In this document: in pieces, positions 1 through 8,853 of the stretch
Layout of the letters: every line of letters starts with the position of its first letter
Position numbering within the stretch: the first letter of the stretch is position 1
Assembly: GCA_934196075.1 (NCBI GenBank)
Contig: CAKPVW010000028.1
Span: 1 to 24,133 of the forward strand
Source of the DNA: an uncultured Anaerovibrio sp.
Lineage (GTDB): Bacteria > Bacillota > Negativicutes > Selenomonadales > Selenomonadaceae
DNA: 24,133 nt
Direction: 5' to 3'
The notes under the pieces: model-generated
Databases searched by the model: none
What the model was told of the DNA's origin: nothing
The model's input: the letters and a program-made list of their open reading frames with translations, nothing else
Program-made: the position numbers and the translations under genes

Positions 1-75
1 CCCGTAAGGCTCTGGATTTATTCGACTAAATTCAGTGGGAGTCTAAAGCTCCCACTGAATAAGTCTCATTTTACT
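1..75 (+). repeat. Copy 1 of a 75-bp intergenic hairpin repeat
   Basis: This stretch matches 11839-11913 at 74 of 75 positions; the only difference is A at 6 versus T at 11844. Its core is a perfect 12-bp inverted repeat (ATTCAGTGGGAG at 29-40 and CTCCCACTGAAT at 48-59) around a 7-base loop. A shorter GACT/AGTC pairing lies outside it. The first bases resemble the distal arm of the larger hairpin seen at the second copy, so this copy is probably cut by the window edge. It lies 26 bases beyond the gyrB stop codon. It could fold in gyrB mRNA, but no clear U-run follows, so a terminator role is unproven. Confidence 0.85.
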
Positions 76-101
76 AAAACAAAGCAGCAATACGTTAAAA
101 C

Positions 102-2171
<2,070 letters not shown>

Positions 2172-2453
2172 CTAGCTTTCCTCCACATTATTAAATTCGT
2201 ATATTCCCTTACACATACGCTGAGTACGTTTTTTCAAGGTCAGGGGTGAAATGGCCGAAATATAGGCCTTATCTGTAGTAATAACTAAAGCTCTAGGAGA
2301 GCCTTCAGTCACCAGATTAACCAACTTTCTGTCTTGAGCCAGCTTCTGCAAAAGGATTTTATTTTCTCCCTGGACAAAATAGCTATAGTCAACAATGCTG
2401 ATTAAGCTATCGCTGTTTACGGCTACATTACCACCAATAAATACAGGTATCAT
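2172..2453 (-). CDS. remB: RemB/YaaB-like DUF370 family protein
   Basis: This small protein (93 residues) sits between recF/DUF721 and gyrB, the position of yaaB (remB) in Bacillus subtilis. It has the family's pattern: a short beta-rich N-terminus, then a central segment ending in SPRALVITTDKAYISAISPL, then the basic TLKKRTQRM. RemA/RemB relatives in Bacillus affect expression of extracellular matrix genes, and RemA binds DNA. Whether this homologue regulates anything is not visible here. Its ATG overlaps the stop codon of the upstream DUF721 gene by 4 bases (ATGA), which suggests translational coupling. The C-terminal tail KGIYEFNNVEES extends slightly beyond the Bacillus protein. Confidence 0.8.
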   Translation of the reverse strand: MIPVFIGGNVAVNSDSLISIVDYSYFVQGENKILLQKLAQDRKLVNLVTEGSPRALVITTDKAYISAISPLTLKKRTQRMCKGIYEFNNVEES

Positions 2454-3385
2454 TTTATTTTCTCCTTTGACGGATTGACCTTTTTGCCTGTCATACCTGG
2501 TACATAACGCAAATCATAACGCAGGGCATATAAGGTCTTTTGAATAACCTGCTCGTTAAGCTGTTCTGGTGGAATAGAGCGATATAGCATCACCAAGGTT
2601 ATGGCATCCACACTGGTGGTATCACCATAACTTACCCTAGCAGCCAAACGCTGAAGCAAGGTGGTACGCATGGATTTGAATTCCTGCTCCGTACAAGGCT
2701 CTTCCTGTATAATATCAACATATCTAGCCCAAGGCATATCATAAAGCAGCTTCTGAAGCCTTAATTCTCTGGTCTGCCTCAGCTTTCTTGCACAGCTATA
2801 ACAATATTTTTCTCCTGGTGGACACAGGCTTTCACATTTCTCCTGCTGACATAGCTGCCAACCCATTTGCTGACGATACTGCCTCAAACGCTGCGTATTC
2901 TGCCCCAATTTCTCAAAGCGAATAGCCAGCTCCCTATTCTCAAGCTTGCTGCAACGACTATGAATCTCTGCTAATTTTTGCTGCGATAGGTGTATTTTTT
3001 GCAATTCCTTGCCTAAATCCAAGGGCTTCTCTTCCCTAGGAGCAACAGACACAAACTTGGCTTCTGGCACCTGCAGATTAGTAAAAACCAACTCTTGTAC
3101 CAGCTTTTCCCCAGCATATTTATTGATTTTGGCCTTTAGCTGATATTCCATATACTTCAACTGTTCCGCCCAGGCAGGATGTGTAGTGCGAATAAACAGC
3201 TTCTTGAACTCCAGCTTAACCGGCTTGGCATGAGCGGCAATATCCCTGCCAACAATCTGCTGCCAATTATGAATTACCATACGCTGCTTAAATTCATTTC
3301 CCAGCTTCATGGTCTTTAGCATCTCAGGAAATATATTGCCTACCCGCTCCAACATTCCGTTGCCACGAGGATTGGATTCAGCCAT
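2450..3385 (-). CDS. DUF721 (DciA-like) protein with Cys-rich C-terminal half
   Basis: Residues about 20-105 match the DUF721/DciA type: a conserved NWQQIVGRDIAAHAKPVKLE stretch, then KKLFIRTTHPAWAEQLKY. DciA proteins load or recruit the replicative helicase in many bacteria lacking DnaC/DnaI loaders, and in this phylum DUF721 proteins commonly sit next to recF. The 311-residue length is about twice that of a bare DUF721 protein. The second half has a charged, probably helical segment (125-175), a cysteine cluster (C179, C184, C188, C195, C198) resembling a zinc site, then a basic helical region. It starts 4 bases after recF and overlaps remB. A helicase-loading role is inferred from family and location only. 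Confidence 0.75.
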   Translation of the reverse strand: MAESNPRGNGMLERVGNIFPEMLKTMKLGNEFKQRMVIHNWQQIVGRDIAAHAKPVKLEFKKLFIRTTHPAWAEQLKYMEYQLKAKINKYAGEKLVQELVFTNLQVPEAKFVSVAPREEKPLDLGKELQKIHLSQQKLAEIHSRCSKLENRELAIRFEKLGQNTQRLRQYRQQMGWQLCQQEKCESLCPPGEKYCYSCARKLRQTRELRLQKLLYDMPWARYVDIIQEEPCTEQEFKSMRTTLLQRLAARVSYGDTTSVDAITLVMLYRSIPPEQLNEQVIQKTLYALRYDLRYVPGMTGKKVNPSKEKIK

Positions 3386-3389
3386 AATA

Positions 3390-4505
3390 TCACACCTTGT
3401 TTATTACCGTGACTCGGCCTGCCTCTACCTGAAAATAAGTCTTGAGAGGGGCCTGTTGAAAATATGCCTCATCTGTAGCCGTTATCAAAGTCTGAATACC
3501 TTCCCGCTCAATGAAGCTCAAAAGCTGCTGACGCCTGCCAGCATCCAACTCACTCATAACATCATCCAGCAGTAGAACAGGATATTCTCCTGTTTCAGAA
3601 CGAATAAATTCCAGCTCAGAAAGCTTCATCGCTAAGACAGCAGTACGCTGCTGTCCCTGAGAGCCAAAGCTTCTCAAATTGATGCCATTGACAGAAACAA
3701 CAATATCATCTCTATGAGGACCTACACAGGTAACTCCCCGATAAATTTCTTCGTTATTTAAACCATGTAGCATTTCATTATACCATATTTCCATATTTTT
3801 GGCTACCTGACCATCTTCCATCCCCTTAATCTGATAAATTAGACTAAGGTTTTCTTCATTGCCAGAAATACGTCTCTGCATCAAATTAGCCAACATATTG
3901 AATTTTTGTACTGCCTCCAGCCGCTTGGCAGTTATTTTGGCTGCACTAGCTGCCAGCTGTGGATTCCAAAATTCCAACATGCCTGCATTGCTTTTTCCTT
4001 CCCGGATTTCCTTTAAAAGAGAATTGCGCTGCTGCAAAAGCCGGTTATAGGTAATAAGCTCCCGATAATAAGCAGGACTGGCTTGAGAAATCTCCATATC
4101 TAGAAATTTGCGCCGGCCAGCAGGCGCCCCCTTTATCAATAGTAAATCATCTGGAGCAAAAAGAACTACGTTAAAGGCACCTATCAGCTCTCGCAAAGGA
4201 ATTTTTTGCCCATTATAAACAATGGTACGGCGCTTGTCACGACGAAAGGCAAAATCCAGCTGATTTTCTACCTCCAAACGACTAAAGCCCAAGGAAATAC
4301 TGCCTCCATCGGCCTTCCAGCCTATCAGCTCTCCATCACTATTACCGCGAAATGAACTGCCGCTGGCAGCATAATATACAGCCTCCAAAATATTGGTTTT
4401 GCCCTGGGCGTTACAACCTATAAATATATTAAGAGCTGGCTGAAAAGCCAGCTCCAGCTCTTGATAATTCCGATAATTTACCAACTTCAGGCTGTTCACC
4501 CTCAT
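3390..4505 (-). CDS. recF: DNA replication/repair protein RecF
   Basis: RecF is an SMC-like ABC ATPase that acts with RecO and RecR to load RecA at gapped DNA and stalled forks. The Walker A motif is GCNAQGKTN at 30-38, the ABC signature is SFGSQGQQRT at 279-288, and the Walker B is VLLLDD at 310-315, followed by VMSELD. The N-terminus MRVNSLKLVNYRNYQELEL is typical. The length (371) is normal. Spacing is 3 bases from yaaA and 4 bases to the DUF721 gene, so it is co-transcribed with dnaN. Confidence 0.97.
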   Translation of the reverse strand: MRVNSLKLVNYRNYQELELAFQPALNIFIGCNAQGKTNILEAVYYAASGSSFRGNSDGELIGWKADGGSISLGFSRLEVENQLDFAFRRDKRRTIVYNGQKIPLRELIGAFNVVLFAPDDLLLIKGAPAGRRKFLDMEISQASPAYYRELITYNRLLQQRNSLLKEIREGKSNAGMLEFWNPQLAASAAKITAKRLEAVQKFNMLANLMQRRISGNEENLSLIYQIKGMEDGQVAKNMEIWYNEMLHGLNNEEIYRGVTCVGPHRDDIVVSVNGINLRSFGSQGQQRTAVLAMKLSELEFIRSETGEYPVLLLDDVMSELDAGRRQQLLSFIEREGIQTLITATDEAYFQQAPLKTYFQVEAGRVTVINKV

Positions 4506-4508
4506 AAT

Positions 4509-4736
4509 TTACTCTCCGCTCTGCTCTACAGCCACCTGCCAGGAGCCTGCTCCCTCCAGCTCCACTATATCACCAGCATGAAGACGACGGCGACGGGCTG
4601 TTTCAATATGTCCATTGACCTTGATAATTTCATCCTCCAGCATCAGCTTTACCTGACCGCCAGATTCTACAATACCTGCCCATTTTAACAGTTGATCCAA
4701 CTGTATACTTTCTGTATGAATTGTAATCTTTTCCAT
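4509..4736 (-). CDS. yaaA: S4-domain RNA-binding protein YaaA
   Basis: This is a 75-residue, single-domain S4 protein. The motif LDQLLKWAGIVESGGQVKLM leads into IIKVNGHIETARRRRLHAGD, the usual S4 fold that binds structured RNA. In B. subtilis the gene between dnaN and recF (yaaA/rlbA) encodes the same kind of protein and has been linked to ribosome maturation. It lies 11 bases after dnaN and 3 before recF, so it belongs to the same transcript. The identification rests on length, motif and synteny. Confidence 0.9.
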   Translation of the reverse strand: MEKITIHTESIQLDQLLKWAGIVESGGQVKLMLEDEIIKVNGHIETARRRRLHAGDIVELEGAGSWQVAVEQSGE

Positions 4737-4747
4737 AATCCTGCTCC

Positions 4748-5854
4748 TTAACTTCTTACTGGAGTAACAATATAGGTGAAATATGGGTCGCTGGCTGTTC
4801 TAATCGCCGCAGAGCTCAAAGGACCATTCATAGCCAAAGTAAATTCCTGCTCCTTTATGAGCTTCAAAGCATCATTAAGGTAATCTGCATTAAAGGAAAT
4901 TTTAATATCCTCACCGTCAATGACCGCAGTACCATATTCCTCACCATTACCAATCTCAGGGTTCATAGAAGAAATCTTGACCATGCCATTGGCAAATTCC
5001 AATGTAACTACATTGTAATCATTCGTACGGGAAATCAAGGCTACACGGTCAATAATCCCGCGAATTTCCTCAGTCTGCATCGTAATATTGGTCTTGAAAT
5101 CCAAAGGCACTGCTCTAGCGTAATCAGGATATTTGCCATCAATCAGACGAGAGGATATGTATACATTATCTACCTCGAAGGAAATCTGTGTATTGCTGCA
5201 GCAAATATTAACCATTCTTGGCATATCGGATTGAAGTACCTTGGAAAGCTCATTCAACAGCTTGCCTGGAATAATCATTTTTTGATTCCCATGGAAATCC
5301 TCAAGTTTATCGGATTTTATGGCCATGCGATGGGTATTGGTAGCAACCATGGTTACCTTTTCCTCCTGCAAATCCATAAGACAGCCGGTAAATACAGGAC
5401 GTGCTTCATCTGTAGAGCAGGCAAAGCTGGTATAAACAATCAAATCCCTTAGGGTAATATCTGAAATTTGAAAATTATGCTGTCCTTCAAATTTAGAAAT
5501 AGTAGGATAATCATCTGCCTCCATACTGAGAATGGAAAAACGGGATCGATTGGATTTGATGTAAATCATCTTTTCTTCGGCATTATATTCTATTGTTACT
5601 TCACTGCCAGGCAAACGGCGTATAATCTCCTGAGCATAGCGTCCAGATATTACAGCACTTCCTGCAACATCAATTTCGGCGGGTATATTGCAAATAATGC
5701 CCAGTTGATAATCAGTGGCTTGCATAACAATGTGATTATTTTCAGCTTTAATGTAGATACCAGATAAGATTGGTGTCTGAGGTTTTGGAGATACTGCCTT
5801 CATTACAATGGATAGAGCTTGGACTATATCTGTTTTTTGGCACTTAAATTTCAT
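4748..5854 (-). CDS. dnaN: DNA polymerase III beta subunit (sliding clamp)
   Basis: The beta clamp is a homodimeric ring that tethers DNA polymerase III and other replication and repair factors to DNA. The 368-residue protein shows three repeated clamp domains. Recognisable segments include LSGIYIKAENNHIVMQATDY near the N-terminus, SRFSILSMEADDYPTI, ARPVFTGCLMDL and ATNTHRMAIKSDKL, and the C-terminal FTYIVTPVRS, which contains residues of the partner-binding pocket. I chose the ATG at 5854 because AAAGGA lies 10 bases upstream. The in-frame GTG three codons earlier would overlap that ribosome binding site. It heads the dnaN-yaaA-recF-DUF721-remB-gyrB cluster. Confidence 0.97.
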   Translation of the reverse strand: MKFKCQKTDIVQALSIVMKAVSPKPQTPILSGIYIKAENNHIVMQATDYQLGIICNIPAEIDVAGSAVISGRYAQEIIRRLPGSEVTIEYNAEEKMIYIKSNRSRFSILSMEADDYPTISKFEGQHNFQISDITLRDLIVYTSFACSTDEARPVFTGCLMDLQEEKVTMVATNTHRMAIKSDKLEDFHGNQKMIIPGKLLNELSKVLQSDMPRMVNICCSNTQISFEVDNVYISSRLIDGKYPDYARAVPLDFKTNITMQTEEIRGIIDRVALISRTNDYNVVTLEFANGMVKISSMNPEIGNGEEYGTAVIDGEDIKISFNADYLNDALKLIKEQEFTLAMNGPLSSAAIRTASDPYFTYIVTPVRS

Positions 5855-5897
5855 GATATGCACATCCTTTAGTTATTATTACTTGTTTATTTTTTTT

Positions 5898-5943
5898 AAG
5901 TTTTAGTAGCCGTATTAGTAGGGGCTGTGGAAAAGTGGATAAG
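5898..5943 (-). promoter_or_regulatory. Candidate origin unwinding module (DnaA boxes, GC patch, CTA trios)
   Basis: Read on the minus strand there are two overlapping near-consensus DnaA boxes (TTATCCACT and TTTTCCACA), then GCCCC, then CTACTAATA and GGCTACTAAAACTT. An A-rich tract toward dnaN follows. This is the order of the basal unwinding system known in B. subtilis: tandem DnaA boxes, a GC-rich spacer, DnaA-trio repeats, then the melting region. The trio repeats here are imperfect and interrupted, so the assignment rests on order and location. Confidence 0.65.
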
Positions 5944-6009
5944 CTGCTTCTAAGCTGATAATTATCACAAGATACATGTGTATAAGCTGTTAATGAATTT
6001 TAATAAAAG

Positions 6010-6050
6010 AGGGAAGGTTATCCACATTATGCACAGGATAATCCTTCCCT
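6010..6050 (-). terminator. Hairpin after dnaA containing two DnaA boxes
   Basis: The arms AGGGAAGG-TTATCC (6010-6023) and GGATAA-T-CCTTCCCT (6036-6050) pair over 14 bp with one bulged T, leaving a 12-base loop. On the minus strand the stem is followed by CTTTTATTA, so it can act as a terminator 70 bases beyond dnaA. One DnaA box spans the stem/loop border and the second fills the loop. The U-run is interrupted, so termination may be partial. Confidence 0.65.
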
Positions 6051-6119
6051 TAATTTTATACACAATCCGTATACAGGAAAAATCACCTGTTATCCACATA
6101 GCAATGTAGATAATGGGAA

Positions 6120-7565
6120 TTACATTTTCTCAATGCTTTTGATAAGCTCCTGGACGGTTTTATCTAATTGAATATTGGAGGTTCTGTCCTTGGCAATTTT
6201 CTTGTAGGCATGCAGGACAGTGGTATGATCCCTGCCGCCGAAGAAATCGCCAATCTGAGGCAGGGAAGTATCTGTTAGCTCTCGGCAGAGATACATGGCA
6301 ATTTGTCGTGGCAGAGCCAGACTCTTATTTCTTTTGCCGGAATTCAGGTCCTCAATACTAATCTTGAAGTGGGTAACAACTACTTCGCGGATAATTTCCA
6401 AGGTGATTTCCTTGGTGGTATTATCAGGGAAAATATTTTTCAGGGATTCTGCTACCAGCTCTGTAGTAATCCGGCTGCCGTTTAATGAGGCGTAGGCTAC
6501 AACTCTGGTAAGAGCGCCTTCTAGCTCTCGAATATTATTATCAATGCGTCCGGCAATATAAATCAAGGCCTCCTGAGGCACATCCAAATGCTCCAGCATG
6601 GCTTTCTTTTTTAGAATAGCAATACGGGTTTCCAAATCAGGGGCTTGGATATCTGCCAAAAGACCGCTGGCAAAGCGAGATTTTAGACGTTCCTCCAAGG
6701 TTTGTATTTCATGTGGAGGACGATCAGAGGATAGTACAATAGCCTTGTTAGATTGATAAAGGGCATTGAAGGTGTGGAAAAATTCTTCCTGAGTTTGAAT
6801 TTTCTTGGTGAGGAACTGCACATCGTCTACCATCAGCAAATCAATATGACGGTATTTCTGCCGGAAGGCTTCTGTGGAATTATCTCGAATAGCATTAATC
6901 AGCTCATTGGTGAATTTTTCACAGGTAATATAGAGAACCCGCTTGGTAGGATCATTTTTCAAAACCTCATGACCAATGGCGTGCATCAAATGGGTTTTGC
7001 CCAGACCTACACCACCATACATGAATAGTGGATTGTAGGTTTTGCCTGGTTCCTTGGCTACGGCTAGAGCTGCAGCATGGGCGATACGATTAAAATTACC
7101 AGTAACGAAGTTGTCAAAAACATATTTGGGATTCAGAGAGGAAGCATCTCCAGGAGCTACCTTGGTAAATATTTCAGAACGTCCTGCATTTTCTGGTTGT
7201 GGATTGCCAAAATCCAGCTGACCCTGAGGACTGTCCTCTTTTACCTCATCATGGTGAACATGGGAGGGGGGAGGCGGTACTTCTACTGGATGATATTCAA
7301 TGTTGATGTTGATATCGCCCTCAATTTCCTGCATAAATTCCAGCTTATTGCAGGCTTCACGGCAAGCGTCCAAAGTAAAATCCTTGTATTTTTCTTCAAA
7401 AAACTTAACTATTACTGCATTATCCGTGCTAAGAGTTAAAGTATTGTTTGCAAAGGAAACAGGTGTCAGTGGCTTTAGCCATCTATCAATTGCCCCAGGA
7501 GCAAGATTAATAGCGACCTCCACTAAAGCAGCCTGCCAAAATTCATCCAGCTGTTTTTGTACCAT
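6120..7565 (-). CDS. dnaA: Chromosomal replication initiator protein DnaA
   Basis: DnaA is the AAA+ initiator that binds DnaA boxes and melts oriC. The order of domains is clear. Domain I (about 1-85) mediates self and helicase contacts. Domain II is a flexible linker (about 90-140) with VPPPPSHVHHDE and QGQLDF at 114-119. The AAA+ domain has Walker A GGVGLGKTH (184-192), Walker B LLMVDDVQF (243-251) and sensor II NIRELEGALTR (about 344-354). Domain IV carries the box-recognition signature GGRDHTTVLHAYKKI (443-457). The length, 481, is normal for the family. GAGGT lies 10 bases before the ATG. DnaA boxes flank it on both sides, so autoregulation is likely. Confidence 0.98.
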   Translation of the reverse strand: MVQKQLDEFWQAALVEVAINLAPGAIDRWLKPLTPVSFANNTLTLSTDNAVIVKFFEEKYKDFTLDACREACNKLEFMQEIEGDININIEYHPVEVPPPPSHVHHDEVKEDSPQGQLDFGNPQPENAGRSEIFTKVAPGDASSLNPKYVFDNFVTGNFNRIAHAAALAVAKEPGKTYNPLFMYGGVGLGKTHLMHAIGHEVLKNDPTKRVLYITCEKFTNELINAIRDNSTEAFRQKYRHIDLLMVDDVQFLTKKIQTQEEFFHTFNALYQSNKAIVLSSDRPPHEIQTLEERLKSRFASGLLADIQAPDLETRIAILKKKAMLEHLDVPQEALIYIAGRIDNNIRELEGALTRVVAYASLNGSRITTELVAESLKNIFPDNTTKEITLEIIREVVVTHFKISIEDLNSGKRNKSLALPRQIAMYLCRELTDTSLPQIGDFFGGRDHTTVLHAYKKIAKDRTSNIQLDKTVQELIKSIEKM

Positions 7566-7860
7566 AAAATAACGACCTCACAAAAAAAATTTATCCACTG
7601 ATAAATAAATTTATCCACAACTGTGAATAAATTTGTGGATAAATAGGAAAAAGAAGAAAGGGGCCAGTAAAAAATGCACCTTTCTTTCATTATTATATTT
7701 GTTATTGAATATATTCACAGGATGTGAATAAGTCTTAGAAAAGACCTATAATATTCTACCAAAAACACAGGGAGTTATCAACAGAAAAATGTGCAAAAAC
7801 GAGGAAAACGGCAAAATTTATCCTAAACCAGTTGAAATTTATCCACAAGGGTAAGGGAAA
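7566..7860. other. oriC: oriC part 2: DnaA-box cluster upstream of dnaA
   Basis: This gene-free A/T-rich stretch between dnaA and rpmH contains five exact TTATNCACA matches. Two are on the plus strand (7611-7619, 7839-7847) and three on the minus strand (7622-7630, 7634-7642, 7723-7731). Near matches are at 7591-7599 (TTATCCACT), 7711-7719 (ATATTCACA) and 7775-7783 (TTATCAACA). The 7591-7642 group packs four sites into about 50 bases. It corresponds to the upstream sub-origin of bipartite origins and also overlaps the dnaA promoter region. I see no open reading frame or RNA gene here. Confidence 0.9.
7753..7781 (-). promoter_or_regulatory. Candidate dnaA promoter
   Basis: On the minus strand, TTGATA (7776-7781) and TAGAAT (7753-7758) are separated by 17 bases, each a 5-of-6 match to the sigma-A consensus. 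The predicted start lies about 180 bases before the dnaA ATG. The -35 element is inside the near-consensus DnaA box TTATCAACA at 7775-7783, which offers a simple route to repression by DnaA itself. Confidence 0.6.
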
Positions 7861-7865
7861 AATCC

Positions 7866-7894
7866 TTGACACGATGGGAGGGTTAGTCTATAAT
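7866..7894 (+). promoter_or_regulatory. Consensus sigma-A promoter for rpmH
   Basis: TTGACA at 7866-7871 and TATAAT at 7889-7894 are both exact, with an ideal 17-base spacer. The 5' leader would be about 80 bases. It includes a 7-bp inverted repeat (AATTCAA 7908-7914 and TTGAATT 7925-7931) and a small CGGGT/ACCCG hairpin at 7941-7955 just before the ribosome binding site. A second TATAAT at 7917-7922 lacks a good -35. Confidence 0.9.
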
Positions 7895-7980
7895 TTTTGT
7901 TAGTTTAAATTCAATGTATAATGTTTGAATTGGGTTTGACCGGGTGATTTACCCGTAAATATATAAGGAGGTGCACTACT

Positions 7981-8115
7981 TTGAAGCAGACTTTTCAGCC
8001 TAACAATCATTGGAAGAAGAAGACTCATGGTTTCCGTGAGCGCATGAAGACTAAGGGTGGCCGTCAGGTATTGGCTCGTCGCCGCGCAAGAGGCAGAAAG
8101 AAGATTTCAGCATAA
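7981..8115 (+). CDS. rpmH: 50S ribosomal protein L34
   Basis: This is a 44-residue, highly basic protein of the large ribosomal subunit. It starts with a TTG codon. The family signature is plain: [20 protein letters not shown] at 2-21, then [28 protein letters not shown] at 7965-7972 is 8 bases before the TTG, which fixes the start because no ATG or in-frame GTG precedes the conserved N-terminus. A consensus promoter lies upstream, and a hairpin terminator begins 4 bases after the stop. Its position beside dnaA with rnpA next is conserved across most bacteria. Confidence 0.97.
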   Translation: MKQTFQPNNHWKKKTHGFRERMKTKGGRQVLARRRARGRKKISA

Positions 8116-8119
8116 TATT

Positions 8120-8143
8120 AGGTCACCTCGGTGACCTATTTTT
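8120..8143 (+). terminator. Hairpin terminator/attenuator between rpmH and rnpA
   Basis: AGGTCAC (8120-8126) and GTGACCT (8131-8137) form a perfect 7-bp stem closed by a CTCG tetraloop and followed by ATTTTT. The stem begins 4 bases after the rpmH stop codon. As rnpA and yidD follow without an obvious strong promoter of their own, this probably lets only part of the transcription pass, giving more L34 than RNase P protein. Confidence 0.8.
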
Positions 8144-8231
8144 ATTATTGTGAAAGTTTCTTCTCTAGGGCAGCTGTTGGTTAATTAGGACGAATAGCTG
8201 CCTGAGGGATTGCTGAAATGGAGTTTTTGTC

Positions 8232-8579
8232 ATGTACAATTTGCCGAAGGGTCGTATTCTGCGCCGCAAAAGCGATTTTCAGAAGATTCACCGCTTCGGA
8301 AAATCTTATGCTAACAGGTATCTGGTAATGTATGTCTTTACAGCAAGTGGGCTGGAGGACAGGGTAGGCTTTGCCGCAGGCAAGAAGCTTGGCAATGCAG
8401 TTACGCGTAATAGAGTCAAACGTCTTATGCGTGAATGCTACAGGCTGAATCAGTTCAAGCTAAAAGAGGGATATACCCTGCTGTTGGTTGGACGTAAGGC
8501 AGCTACCACCGAAAAGTACGATGTTATCGAGAAGGCTTTTCTCAGTTTAGGTAGAAAAGCAAAGGTATTGAAGGGATGA
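8232..8579 (+). CDS. rnpA: Ribonuclease P protein component
   Basis: RnpA is the protein cofactor of RNase P, which trims the 5' leader of tRNA precursors. The RNA-contacting RNR motif is [11 protein letters not shown] at 58-68. The N-terminal [20 protein letters not shown] and [13 protein letters not shown] are also typical. The length of 115 is usual. GGAG sits about 9 bases before the ATG. A 7-bp inverted repeat (GGCAGCT 8169-8175 and AGCTGCC 8196-8202) lies in its leader. Its stop overlaps the yidD start by 4 bases. Confidence 0.96.
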   Translation: MYNLPKGRILRRKSDFQKIHRFGKSYANRYLVMYVFTASGLEDRVGFAAGKKLGNAVTRNRVKRLMRECYRLNQFKLKEGYTLLLVGRKAATTEKYDVIEKAFLSLGRKAKVLKG

Positions 8580-8794
8580 TTCAGTTGAAAAGAGTATTGC
8601 TTTTCCTGATAGAGGTATATCGTAGATATATTTCTCCCTTGAAACCACCATGTTGTCGTTATATTCCCACCTGCTCGGAATATGCGGCGGAAGCTATAAA
8701 AAAATACGGAGCAGGCAGGGGAGGCTGGTTAGCCTTCAAGCGTATTATGCGCTGTCATCCATTCCACAAGGGTGGGTATGACCCTGTACCGTAG
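8576..8794 (+). CDS. yidD: Membrane protein insertion efficiency factor YidD
   Basis: YidD is a small membrane-associated protein (72 residues) that assists YidC-dependent insertion of membrane proteins. The family signature is present: an N-terminal amphipathic helix, [12 protein letters not shown] at 26-37 with its conserved cysteines, and the C-terminal [14 protein letters not shown] at 59-72. The ATG overlaps the rnpA stop (ATGA), so translation is probably coupled. yidC follows after 59 bases. Confidence 0.96.
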   Translation: MIQLKRVLLFLIEVYRRYISPLKPPCCRYIPTCSEYAAEAIKKYGAGRGGWLAFKRIMRCHPFHKGGYDPVP

Positions 8795-8807
8795 TCTCAT
8801 GACTTTG

Positions 8808-8832
8808 GGCAGCAGGCAATGGGCCTGTTGTC
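8808..8832 (+). promoter_or_regulatory. Leader hairpin just before the yidC ribosome binding site
   Basis: GGCAGCAGGC (8808-8817) can pair in RNA with GCCTGTTGTC (8823-8832) over 10 bp with two G-U pairs and a 5-base loop. It ends 8 bases before AGGA at 8841-8844. There is no U-run, so it is not a terminator. A role in controlling yidC translation or message stability is an inference. Confidence 0.4.
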
Positions 8833-8853
8833 AACCATAAAGGACGTGTTGTT

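Larger units (their letters stand above)
5855..6119. other. oriC: oriC part 1: dnaA-dnaN intergenic DnaA-box cluster
   Basis: This intergenic stretch holds five sites that match TTATNCACA exactly. Four are on the plus strand at 6018-6026, 6027-6035, 6056-6064 and 6090-6098; one is on the minus strand at 5977-5985. Two 8-of-9 matches on the minus strand are at 5926-5934 and 5934-5942. The 6018 and 6027 boxes are directly abutting. The dnaN side is strongly A/T-rich (5864-5903) and is the likely unwinding element. Clusters on both sides of dnaA with the unwinding region next to dnaN match the bipartite Bacillus-type origin. A weak extended -10 (TGTGATAAT, minus, 5957-5965) might serve dnaN. Confidence 0.92.
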
